In this document: in pieces, positions 24,010 through 31,351 of the stretch
How the letters are laid out: the number at the start of each line of letters is the position of its first letter
How positions within the stretch are numbered: the first letter of the stretch is position 1
NCBI GenBank assembly: GCA_015485355.1
Contig: WFTQ01000107.1
Span: 1 to 44,787 of the forward strand
Origin: a bacterium
GTDB lineage: Bacteria; Calditrichota; Calditrichia; RBG-13-44-9; J042
DNA: 44,787 bases
Direction of reading: 5' to 3'
The notes under the pieces: generated by a model
What the model was told of the DNA's origin: nothing
Database searches by the model: none
The model's input: only the letters and a program-made list of their open reading frames with translations
Made by a program: the position numbers and the translations under genes

Positions 24010-25152
24010 CTAAGCAACCTTATCCACCGTTGAAACGGAGTAGTTTAACAGTTGCCGCAATCCCTGGCCCATTCGAATTCCTGTAATGTGTGATAAGTTA
24101 ACTCTCTGGAAGCCAATTCGCATTAGTTTTTCTTTTAAATTTATCTTGTGAGAATCGACCTCCCGACCGAATACTTGATGACCATTGTAAAATACCAGGC
24201 TTATTTCGGTCCCCTTGAGTTCTCCGCGCACCTGAATCTCTTGCCACACCGGATGGTCGACCTCGAAATAAAACCGTATCCCGGACGATCCGGCGGTGTT
24301 CGATTGCTTTAGAAAAAGGAATCCGGATTCTTGGTTCACTTCCACCGGGAACATGGCCCAGCGTCCGGTGCGATAACGCACAATTTGTTCTTCCACAAAC
24401 CGCATACCGTCCTGATAGAAAGAGGACGTCCGGCAGCGTTCCCTTCCCGAACAATGAATTCGAAAATGCCGCCAGACAGCGCTGTGTAAAAATCGATCGA
24501 AAAGCGAGCCCTTCTGCAGGGGTTGTAATCCTTCCCATAACGATTCGAAGAGAGAAGAGGCCGGCTCCTCGCTCGCTTCGGCATCCGACGGTTGCCGGGA
24601 GGCCCTCGCATCGGCATCTTTAAGCCCCCAATACCACTTCAACAAAAAGAACGGTTCGGTTACCGCCAGATGCGAGAAAACACTGGACTGCACAAAATAC
24701 GGCAACAGGAACACCTCTGCAGAAATTTTCGGGTGACGATCCCACCGATGGTATAAGGATTTTAATTGTTTCACGTACTCCCGGCGCACCACGACACCCA
24801 GCTGGAAGGACAATCGAAGAAAATCCAGCGAAAAAGCATCCGTAGGAAAGCCGAATTTGCGGGCCAGTTGTTTCATCTGGGAACCGGTTTGCAAATGCTG
24901 CAGGGTGGAAATGAGTTTCAAATGAATACGAGGACTCCCTTCTTTGAATTCCAGCACCAGCAACTGTCCATCCGATAATTCCAGGCGGCTGTTCACCTCC
25001 GTGAGCTGCCCCCCGATCCTGACCAGATAACGAAACGGTCCCTTCCGTTGGAGCACACGTCCCACCAGAACATCGCCTTTTCTTAAGGGAAATTGTTCGA
25101 GACTGACCCGAGTGGGTTGGTTTGTGATTTCCGCAGGACCCATTGATTTCAC
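24010..25152 (-). CDS. FliK-like hook-length control protein (putative)
   Basis: A 380-residue soluble protein. The N-terminal part (20-80: LRKGDVLVGRVLQRKGPFRY, LVRIGGQLTEV, LVLEFKEG) resembles the beta domain at the front of many FliK-like proteins. The C-terminal third (about 265-370: FPVEVNQESGFLFLKQS, ISLVFYNGHQVFGREVDSHK, INLKEKLMRIGFQRVNLSHI) matches the Flg_hook pattern, a strand set and amphipathic helices ending L..LG. FliK measures the hook and switches export specificity with FlhB. No other fliK is visible. The GTG start overlaps the upstream stop by four bases (GTGA); ATG 25143 is an alternative. Assignment rests on pattern and context. Confidence 0.55.
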   Translation of the reverse strand: MKSMGPAEITNQPTRVSLEQFPLRKGDVLVGRVLQRKGPFRYLVRIGGQLTEVNSRLELSDGQLLVLEFKEGSPRIHLKLISTLQHLQTGSQMKQLARKFGFPTDAFSLDFLRLSFQLGVVVRREYVKQLKSLYHRWDRHPKISAEVFLLPYFVQSSVFSHLAVTEPFFLLKWYWGLKDADARASRQPSDAEASEEPASSLFESLWEGLQPLQKGSLFDRFLHSAVWRHFRIHCSGRERCRTSSFYQDGMRFVEEQIVRYRTGRWAMFPVEVNQESGFLFLKQSNTAGSSGIRFYFEVDHPVWQEIQVRGELKGTEISLVFYNGHQVFGREVDSHKINLKEKLMRIGFQRVNLSHITGIRMGQGLRQLLNYSVSTVDKVA

Positions 25153-26618
25153 GTCCGTTTAGCTGCAAACTCCAGAAACATCTCCACTTCGTGTTGTCCC
25201 AACTGCAGTTCCCGGGCAATTTCTGGAATGCTGTAATTCCGGGCCAATAAATCCAGGATGTTCTGTTTATAATCTCGACTGCGTTGCATCATATGATGAT
25301 GGGCGCTGAGGTTGAGAGCCAATTCGATTTCTCCCACTCCCAGATTCAATTCCCGGGCCAATTGCTTTTGCCGTTCCAGGTGCGGGGCCTCCTCTTCCCG
25401 GGCCGCTTCATCCGGTAAGGACGGTTTCCGGAAAGAGGGCGTTGCTTCCGGAAAGGTGGAAGCCCCCGGCATCCTTTCCGGGATGTCTTCCCCCCCTTCG
25501 GGAGGCGCCGGGCTTCGTTGCATTCGACTCACCATTTGCAAAATCTGTTCCTTGCGTTCCTGAACATTCACCGCCGCAGGATTTCTGTTCCGTTGGTGTT
25601 GCTGCCGGGCAAGGGAGGCTTTCAGGAAAAGCTTCTCTCGCTGGCGTCGCAACCACTGCAGCACGGCAAGGGAAAAACCCAAAAGTCCAAACACGGAGCC
25701 AATAAGGATGAAGACCAGCAACTTCCGCCGGTAATCTTTTCCGGGCGGATCCATAGCGCCGGCCTTAACCACACCGGCGGAATCGGTCGCCATCACCGCC
25801 GTCTGCCTTTGTGGGTCCCGGCTCCCATCCACCAGCTTGATGCGCATGGGAGACTCGTTTTTCACTTTCTTGCGGGAAGTATCGCTTTCTTCCCGGCGGG
25901 CTTTTATTTCCTCATACTTTTTCTCGTACGACCTGGCCAATTGAATCCGGCCCGATTCCCGGTACAGACGCGCCATATAATAATAAATCCGGGTGGAATC
26001 GCAGCCTTTACGGAGGGCATGGTTGAAATTGATTTCCGCCAGCCGATATTGTTTCCATGCCAGTCGAATCTGGCCGGCCTTGTAATAGGCATGGGCATGA
26101 CTTCGGTTCCGAAAGACCACCCGACGGTAATACTGCAAGGCGGTTTTCAAATCGCCTTTGCGCTGAAAATAGACTCCCCGCCAGTACAGGTTGTTCAGCG
26201 GATCCCGATATTGCTGATCGTCGATGTCCAGGCGGATTCGGCGGTCCTCTTCCTGTATTTTAAAATCCAGTTTATCCAGCAAGTCAACAATCATCAGGCC
26301 GTGAGCCTCGTCTATGGGGATATAACGAATCCCCATAACACCGGAAGTCTTTGGTGGTGCCACTGTTTGTCCGGCGGTCATAGCGGCAAAGGAAAGGGAG
26401 GTTCCCTCCCGAAGTGATAATTTTAGAATGACCTTATTGGCCGGAGAGAAATTCAGTAATTTCACCTGAACCGGTTGGTCGAATTGCACTTCCAGGCGGG
26501 TGAAGGCGGGTAATTGATCAAAACGCAGCTGCATGGCACCCACCCCTTGCAGCCCCAGAAACAGCCCGACCAGCAGTAACCGTGGTATCTTGTCAGGCCA
26601 TCGATGCAAGCGCTCCAT
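25149..26618 (-). CDS. TPR membrane protein with DUF6115-like C-terminus, flagellar cluster
   Basis: A 489-residue protein. It has a signal peptide or anchor (1-28), a beta-rich exported region (30-135), TPR-like helices (about 143-232, WRGVYFQRKGDLKTALQYYR), a membrane segment (about 300-321), then a long charged region. A C-terminal helix-turn-helix-like motif follows (455-480, NYSIPEIARELQLGQHEVEM). The last motif resembles DUF6115, found in flagellar operon proteins such as the SwrB region of Bacillus. The topology puts the TPR outside and the HTH-like tail in the cytoplasm. I start at ATG 26618, because GGGAG lies 5 bases upstream; this overlaps the kinase gene by 26 bases. No precise function is known. 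Confidence 0.72.
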   Translation of the reverse strand: MERLHRWPDKIPRLLLVGLFLGLQGVGAMQLRFDQLPAFTRLEVQFDQPVQVKLLNFSPANKVILKLSLREGTSLSFAAMTAGQTVAPPKTSGVMGIRYIPIDEAHGLMIVDLLDKLDFKIQEEDRRIRLDIDDQQYRDPLNNLYWRGVYFQRKGDLKTALQYYRRVVFRNRSHAHAYYKAGQIRLAWKQYRLAEINFNHALRKGCDSTRIYYYMARLYRESGRIQLARSYEKKYEEIKARREESDTSRKKVKNESPMRIKLVDGSRDPQRQTAVMATDSAGVVKAGAMDPPGKDYRRKLLVFILIGSVFGLLGFSLAVLQWLRRQREKLFLKASLARQQHQRNRNPAAVNVQERKEQILQMVSRMQRSPAPPEGGEDIPERMPGASTFPEATPSFRKPSLPDEAAREEEAPHLERQKQLARELNLGVGEIELALNLSAHHHMMQRSRDYKQNILDLLARNYSIPEIARELQLGQHEVEMFLEFAAKRT

Positions 26619-28014
26619 CGTCTCTCCCAGACTGAAATTGAACATTCTTTTTTATTCGAATCATTACGGTGTTTCCCGCATCGGGCAAAGACTGAATATC
26701 CACCTCCCCGCCAATATCCCGGATCATTTGCACACTTACCATCAAGCTTAAGTTGTGCTGGGTACCACTGGTAACACTGAAAGGCACCAGCGCATTGGCG
26801 ACATCATTGGCATCCAGCGGGTCACCCGTGTCGTGGATCCGAATCTCGATAAAATCGTCCGCCGCCATCCGGGTTTGGATGGTAAGTTTTCCGCCCCGGC
26901 TGAGTTGCTTCTTGGCCGTTAAAAAGAAATTCAACAAAATCTGCTGCAAATAGATGGCATTGGCCGTGATCACCGGTAACTTTTCCGCCAGTTTTAACTC
27001 GATTTCGATGCCCCGTTTTTCAATCTGCCCTCGAACCAGCTTAAGGGTATTGACAATCAGGGGATTGATTTCCACCAAATCGGAGGCCTGTTGTTTGTTC
27101 TCCCTGGCCAGCATCAAGAGTCCGCGAACGATCGTGGCTATGCGTAACGCCTGCATTTCCACTATCTTCAGGGTATCCTGACTGTGATTGCCCATCATCG
27201 CCACCTGAATCTTCCCCAAGATGATTTGCAGGGGATTGTTGATTTCGTGGGCAATGCCACCGGCCAGTTCTCCCACCGTGGCCAGTTTAACCGCCTGCAT
27301 CAATTGGGCCTGAGATTGCTTCAATTCTGTATGGGCCCTCTCCAAGTCCTTGAATAAACGCGTATACTGAATGGCAATGGCGGTTTGCATCCCCAAAAGA
27401 TTGATCAGTTCCAGATCCCTTAACGAAAACTGACTCTGCTCCTTCCGGGTGAACAAGAGCAACATCCCTATGTGATTATCGTTGATCACCAGGGGAGTAA
27501 TGACCAGGTTTCCTTCTTTCAGGGATAGGGCTTTATGAATGATGAATTCGTGCAACGGCACCACGATCGATTGTTGATGTTCCCACATCCATTCCAGAAT
27601 CCCCTCTTCCAACATGGCCTCGGAGAGTTTTAAAAAATCGTCTCGATGCTCCGGCAAAACCACAATCCAGCGATCCCCTTCTTTGAGGACCACATTGCCC
27701 GCTTCGTAACGGATGATACGGGTGCACAATTTAAGTAAGGAAGCAACGATTTTATCGTATTCCAGATGTCGAGTTATAATTTCGGATGCCTTTTGAATGG
27801 TCAGAAACTCGTCCAGGGAGTATGATAAATCCCCATGAAGTTTCTTATGATAATCCAGTTCCTGCTTAAGGGCGTGGATATCCTCTTTCAACCGGTTAAC
27901 CAGCGAGATGTAATTCTCCACAATGGCATCGATCTCTCCGCTGGTAAAGGCCTTGTCCTTAAGATCATGGACCAAAATATCCACATCCTGGTGGTTTCGG
28001 AAATGGGAAAACAT
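26593..28014 (-). CDS. Soluble GAF histidine kinase of the flagellar cluster, degraded ATP lid
   Basis: A 473-residue cytoplasmic kinase-like protein: coiled coil (30-65), GAF (75-215), HisKA with GGIAHEINNPL (H256), then HATPase_c. The H box is perfect. The ATP-binding half is worn: N362 is kept in LLNFFLTAKKQL, but G1 reads DTGDPLD (395-401; second Gly lost) and the G2 GTGLGLS box is replaced by THNLSL-type residues (SGTQHNLSL). It may be phosphorylated by a partner rather than by itself. It follows the HDOD gene by 25 bases, copying the order at 951-4069. FlrB/FlgS-type kinases act in flagellar hierarchies; no matching regulator lies nearby. Confidence 0.88.
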   Translation of the reverse strand: MFSHFRNHQDVDILVHDLKDKAFTSGEIDAIVENYISLVNRLKEDIHALKQELDYHKKLHGDLSYSLDEFLTIQKASEIITRHLEYDKIVASLLKLCTRIIRYEAGNVVLKEGDRWIVVLPEHRDDFLKLSEAMLEEGILEWMWEHQQSIVVPLHEFIIHKALSLKEGNLVITPLVINDNHIGMLLLFTRKEQSQFSLRDLELINLLGMQTAIAIQYTRLFKDLERAHTELKQSQAQLMQAVKLATVGELAGGIAHEINNPLQIILGKIQVAMMGNHSQDTLKIVEMQALRIATIVRGLLMLARENKQQASDLVEINPLIVNTLKLVRGQIEKRGIEIELKLAEKLPVITANAIYLQQILLNFFLTAKKQLSRGGKLTIQTRMAADDFIEIRIHDTGDPLDANDVANALVPFSVTSGTQHNLSLMVSVQMIRDIGGEVDIQSLPDAGNTVMIRIKKNVQFQSGRDDGALASMA

Positions 28015-28039
28015 CCTTATTCTCCTTCCTGGTTAAGGG

Positions 28040-28951
28040 TCAGGTGACGGGGGACTCTTCCTTCACCTTGCGGTTTAACAAGGTGGCCAGAAAATCGTCG
28101 ACTTTTTCATTTTCCCGGCGAAACGCTTCTTGATAGAATTCCAGTGGTTGAGGTTGTCGGAAAAGCCCCTTTAAACGTTTCTCAATATCGATTTCCTGAA
28201 ATTCCGGCAGCTGATTTAATCCACCACCCTCGTCGATGGAGTGACTGATCAAATCAGCCAGATGAATAGCCCAGACAAACTCGCGATATTTCAGGGTTTC
28301 CGGCGGTTGATGATGAAAGCGAATGGCCTGAACCAGTTTTTCGGGCAAATTCCAGCCCTCCGCCAACCAGCCGCCCACTTCGGCATGGGAAAATCCCAGA
28401 ACAGAGTACTCCGCCTGCAGAAAAGGCACCTGCTTTTCCCGGGCGTAGTGCAACACTTTGTCGAACAGATTCGGAAAATATTGCACCAGAACCAGGTACC
28501 CGATATCGTGAAGCAATCCCCCCACAAACACTTCTCCCGCCACCGAATAGCGCACCATCCGCGATAACATGCGGGAGCCCATGGCCACCACCACGGCATG
28601 GCGCCAGAATTTTTCCAGATTGATATCCACTTTCACATTGCGATTAAATTGATCGATAACGGATATGCTCAGCACCAGGTCGCGCAAAGCGTTAAACCCC
28701 AGCACGACGATGGCCAGATTCAAGGTGGATATGCGACGAGGGAAACCGTAAAAGGCGGAGTTGGCCAGTTTCAAAATGCGCGCCGTCAATACCTGGTCGG
28801 CGGCAATCACTTCCCCCAGCCGCGAGGCCGACGTCCGAGGATTCTCCACCAGCTCCAGAACGCGGGTGGCAATCTGAGGCAGGGTGGTTAATCGGGAAAT
28901 CGATTGAACACGATTACGAATATCTATCAGCGACACATCTCTCTGTTTCAT
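28040..28951 (-). CDS. HDOD domain signalling protein (copy 2)
   Basis: A 303-residue paralogue of the HDOD protein at 3203-4069, with shared blocks DQVLTARILKLANSAFYGFP, LNLAIVVLGFNALRDLVLSI and LLHDIGYL (H148, D149), then SHAEVGGWLAEGWNLPEK. The remaining HD-type histidines (RFHHQPPE) are kept. AAAGGGATC before the ATG serves as ribosome-binding site. It lies between a small flagellar-cluster gene and a GAF kinase, so it is probably co-expressed with the flagellar operon. HDOD proteins often act as binding modules downstream of second messengers or kinases; its partner is likely the next-encoded kinase (inference). Confidence 0.9.
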   Translation of the reverse strand: MKQRDVSLIDIRNRVQSISRLTTLPQIATRVLELVENPRTSASRLGEVIAADQVLTARILKLANSAFYGFPRRISTLNLAIVVLGFNALRDLVLSISVIDQFNRNVKVDINLEKFWRHAVVVAMGSRMLSRMVRYSVAGEVFVGGLLHDIGYLVLVQYFPNLFDKVLHYAREKQVPFLQAEYSVLGFSHAEVGGWLAEGWNLPEKLVQAIRFHHQPPETLKYREFVWAIHLADLISHSIDEGGGLNQLPEFQEIDIEKRLKGLFRQPQPLEFYQEAFRRENEKVDDFLATLLNRKVKEESPVT

Positions 28952-28962
28952 TCCAGATCCCT

Positions 28963-29292
28963 TTAAATTTTTACATCCAGATGTTTGACATGGCCCTGTT
29001 CATCTTTCTCGATAATCGACCGGCTTTCGGTGGTATTTTCCCCGGTCTTTCGTCGATCCTTCGCTTTTTGGCCTGACCGCCGGCCCTTTTCCTGATCCCC
29101 ACTCTTTTCTTTCAACCTCGCCTTTTCCGAACCCTCGGCCCTGACGGGCTTGCTCTGCAAACCTTCCAAATACTGCCGAATGGAGTTTTCCAGTACCTGC
29201 TGGTGGATCTCCGGCAATTTGCGCTGGGTGAGGTATTGCTTATCCCCGGACAATACGCCGGCCTGCAGATACTGTATTTTGATCGGGACCAT
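28963..29292 (-). CDS. Small charged flagellar-cluster protein
   Basis: A 109-residue protein with an ordered start (PIKIQYLQAGVLSGDKQYL, then PEIHQQVLENSIRQYLE) and a highly charged Lys/Arg/Glu tail (50-109) ending HVKHLDVKI. The N-terminal P-I-x-x-x-x-L-Q pattern resembles short proteins found in flagellar operons of other phyla, which are unassigned. The ATG follows GGGGG by 7 bases. Between fliA and the HDOD gene and co-directional with both, it could be an export chaperone or regulator, but the sequence does not tell. Confidence 0.65.
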   Translation of the reverse strand: MVPIKIQYLQAGVLSGDKQYLTQRKLPEIHQQVLENSIRQYLEGLQSKPVRAEGSEKARLKEKSGDQEKGRRSGQKAKDRRKTGENTTESRSIIEKDEQGHVKHLDVKI

Positions 29293-29307
29293 CGTCCAGC
29301 CCCCATT

Positions 29308-29388
29308 TTATGCTTTCGGTTTTAATACAAATTCAATACCAAAACCGGAAAACCTTCCTAACGCATTGTAAATATAGGCTTTATCCAT
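29308..29388 (-). CDS. Possible 26-residue small protein
   Basis: A short frame in the gap between fliA and the 109-residue gene encodes MDKAYIYNALGRFSGFGIEF plus VLKPKA. A GGGGGAG element lies about 10 bases before the ATG, and the stop is 15 bases before the next start, so it fits the close packing of the operon. The composition (aromatic/aliphatic, with a Gly-Phe-Gly turn) looks protein-like, but its small size gives little statistical support. Confidence 0.3.
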   Translation of the reverse strand: MDKAYIYNALGRFSGFGIEFVLKPKA

Positions 29389-29449
29389 TTTCTCAACGCT
29401 CCCCCGCGTTCTCGTTTTTTCCCCATTTCGACCACAAAATGTCTGATTT

Positions 29450-30205
29450 TTAAACACTTAATTCTTTTTTCAGCATGCGCTTCAATGTTTTGATCGTCTC
29501 GGAATGAATCTGAGAGATTCGACTTTCAGAAACGTTTAAAATTTTACCGATTTCCTTAAACGTCAAGCGCTCGTAATAATACAGGGTCAGCGCCAACCGC
29601 GCTTTCTCGGGCAACCGCTTAATCAATCGAGCCAATACTTCTTTCATTTCCCGGGACTCCAGATCTTCCAGCGGATTTCCGGTGGAACTATCCTCTACGG
29701 AATCGTAGAGATTGTGATCGTCGAAGTTGGGATTGGGCTTGTCCAACGAAACCATGTTTGTACGGTTCAATTCCGACTGCCACTGATGGTATTCTTCCTC
29801 GCTGATTCCTAAATGATAGGCCACCTGCTGATCGGAGACTTCCCCCCGTTGGACCTGCTCCAGCTCTTCAACCACCTTCTTGATTTTATTCGATTTCGAA
29901 CGCAGGGAACGCGGGATCCAGTCCTGTTTGCGCAACTCATCGATGATCGCCCCCTTTATGCGCGGGATGGCGTAGGTCTCGAACTTGATCCCGAAATAGG
30001 GATTGTAACGATCCAGCGCCTCGCTTAAACCGATAACCCCTATGTGGACCAGATCCTCCCGATCCACATTGGAGGGAATCGATTTAAACAACTTGTTCAC
30101 CACATAATGCACCAAACCCAGATATTTTACCATCAACTGATTTCGCAGCTCTGGGGATTTCTGTTGATGGTAGGCCTGCCACAACGAATCCACTTTTGCT
30201 TTCAT
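29450..30205 (-). CDS. fliA: Flagellar sigma factor sigma-28 (FliA/WhiG family)
   Basis: A 251-residue RNA polymerase sigma factor of the FliA group. Region 2 is seen in NQLMVKYLGLVHYVVNKL, DLVHIGVIGLSEALDRY and GIKFETYAIPRIKGAIIDEL, then DWIPRSLR, region 3 (YHLGISEEEYHQW), and region 4 with ALTLYYYERLTFKEIGKILN and VSESRISQIHSETIKTL. It recognises TAAA-N15-GCCGATAA-type promoters of late flagellar genes. AAAGGAAG precedes the ATG. It lies after flhG and one small membrane protein gene, as in Gram-positive-like fla/che operons. A sigma-28-like site occurs before flbD-motA in this window. Its anti-sigma factor FlgM is not seen here. Confidence 0.95.
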   Translation of the reverse strand: MKAKVDSLWQAYHQQKSPELRNQLMVKYLGLVHYVVNKLFKSIPSNVDREDLVHIGVIGLSEALDRYNPYFGIKFETYAIPRIKGAIIDELRKQDWIPRSLRSKSNKIKKVVEELEQVQRGEVSDQQVAYHLGISEEEYHQWQSELNRTNMVSLDKPNPNFDDHNLYDSVEDSSTGNPLEDLESREMKEVLARLIKRLPEKARLALTLYYYERLTFKEIGKILNVSESRISQIHSETIKTLKRMLKKELSV

Positions 30206-30230
30206 TGCTTCTTCCTTTCTTTATGTTTCT

Positions 30231-30494
30231 TTATTGATTTTCTCCGGTCGATGAAGAGGACTGAACCGGCACCTCTTCCGGGGCAGTCTCTTCGTTTTTC
30301 TTTAGCTGAGCCTTCAAAAAATTGTAAGTGGTTTGATTGTATATCAACAACACCACCAGCTCCAGAACCGAAAAAATCAAATAAATCACAAATGAACGAA
30401 TCAAATTGTCCATCAACGACAGCTTCAGGTAAAACCCGGAAAGAAAGGTGATAAAGAAGACCAATAGAGACAATTTGAAGGGTAACTGGCTCAT
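30231..30494 (-). CDS. Small two-span membrane protein between flhG and fliA
   Basis: An 87-residue protein with two hydrophobic helices (about 7-25 and 33-53), then a polar, Ser/Glu-rich cytoplasmic or periplasmic tail (65-87). No family is recognised. Its start overlaps the flhG stop by four bases, so it is translated with flhG. Genes for small membrane proteins at this place are seen in other flagellar operons but lack a named function. Confidence 0.6.
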   Translation of the reverse strand: MSQLPFKLSLLVFFITFLSGFYLKLSLMDNLIRSFVIYLIFSVLELVVLLIYNQTTYNFLKAQLKKNEETAPEEVPVQSSSSTGENQ

Positions 30495-31351
30495 AACGTG
30501 ACCTCGCTCTTATTGGTTAAAGACCCTGAATGGAGTGTCCCTTGCCGGGCGATCTCGTCTGCGACGGCTTGAACGGCTCGGCGCACCTTCGACTTCACCT
30601 GCCGTTGCCAGGGGAATACCTGGTCATTCAAACAATTCCGCACCGAAAGATCGAACGGAATGCTGGCCCCCAGGGGGAGACCATGGTTCAGAAAATGCTT
30701 CAAAGCCGCGTTTAACTTCTCATGGGCCTCTTCACCTCCCTTCTCGGTGAGGGTTTGATTGACGACCAGTTCAAACCGGTTTAAATCCGCAAACGGTTGA
30801 ACGGCCTTTAAGAAGAGATAGGTATCGATAATGGCCGTGGGATCGGGAATGGTGATCAGATAGACCCTCTGAACCGCCTGAATGAGGGTCAGATTCCAGG
30901 TATTCAGCCCGGTTTGAGTGTCCAGCAGGATGACATCGTAGATTTTCCCCAGCGGCTGCAATTCTTCGATGAAAAAGCCGCCGTTGTCCGCCGCACCGCT
31001 GTACAGGTTGGCGGCATTACCCTCATTGGGGAAAAGGTGCAAGCCGGGCAACAGCTCGGGCAATTGGCCCAGACGATCGGACTTACCGATGCTGAGCAAC
31101 TGATTGAGGGTAAACTCGGGGCTGATGTTGCTCAAAACATGAAGCGAGGGATTGCGCAAATTGGCATCGACCAGCAGCACCTGTAAGCCCCGGGCAGCCA
31201 GGCGTTCCCCCAGCGCGAGGGTGAAAAAGCTTTTACCCACCCCCCCTTTGGCACTGGCTATCAGAATCATTCGGGCCCCCGCGGTGCCCCACGGGGAAGC
31301 AACCTGCCGTTGTCGGGCCAACTCCCTTAACTGACTTGCCTGATCCATCAT
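30491..31351 (-). CDS. flhG: FlhG/MinD-family flagellar number ATPase
   Basis: A 286-residue P-loop ATPase of the MinD/ParA type that counteracts FlhF and sets flagellar number. The N-terminal DQASQLRELA (3-12) is the segment that stimulates FlhF GTPase activity. The deviant Walker A is KGGVGKS (35-41), followed by VDANLRNPSLHVLSNI and a Walker B-like ILLDTQTGLN, where most homologues have DTGAG. NQTL (the base-contacting region) and a C-terminal amphipathic stretch are present. It starts by overlapping flhF by four bases and lies directly after it, the usual pair. Confidence 0.93.
   Translation of the reverse strand: MMDQASQLRELARQRQVASPWGTAGARMILIASAKGGVGKSFFTLALGERLAARGLQVLLVDANLRNPSLHVLSNISPEFTLNQLLSIGKSDRLGQLPELLPGLHLFPNEGNAANLYSGAADNGGFFIEELQPLGKIYDVILLDTQTGLNTWNLTLIQAVQRVYLITIPDPTAIIDTYLFLKAVQPFADLNRFELVVNQTLTEKGGEEAHEKLNAALKHFLNHGLPLGASIPFDLSVRNCLNDQVFPWQRQVKSKVRRAVQAVADEIARQGTLHSGSLTNKSEVTL

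Noticed and set aside
25518-26417. A 299-codon plus-strand open frame.
   Set aside because: It is antisense to the TPR membrane protein gene, with an odd His/Phe-rich composition.
29430-29456. TAAA followed after 16 bases by GTCGAAAT on minus, just after fliA.
   Set aside because: Spacing is one base too long and three -10 positions differ, and TAAA includes the fliA stop codon.
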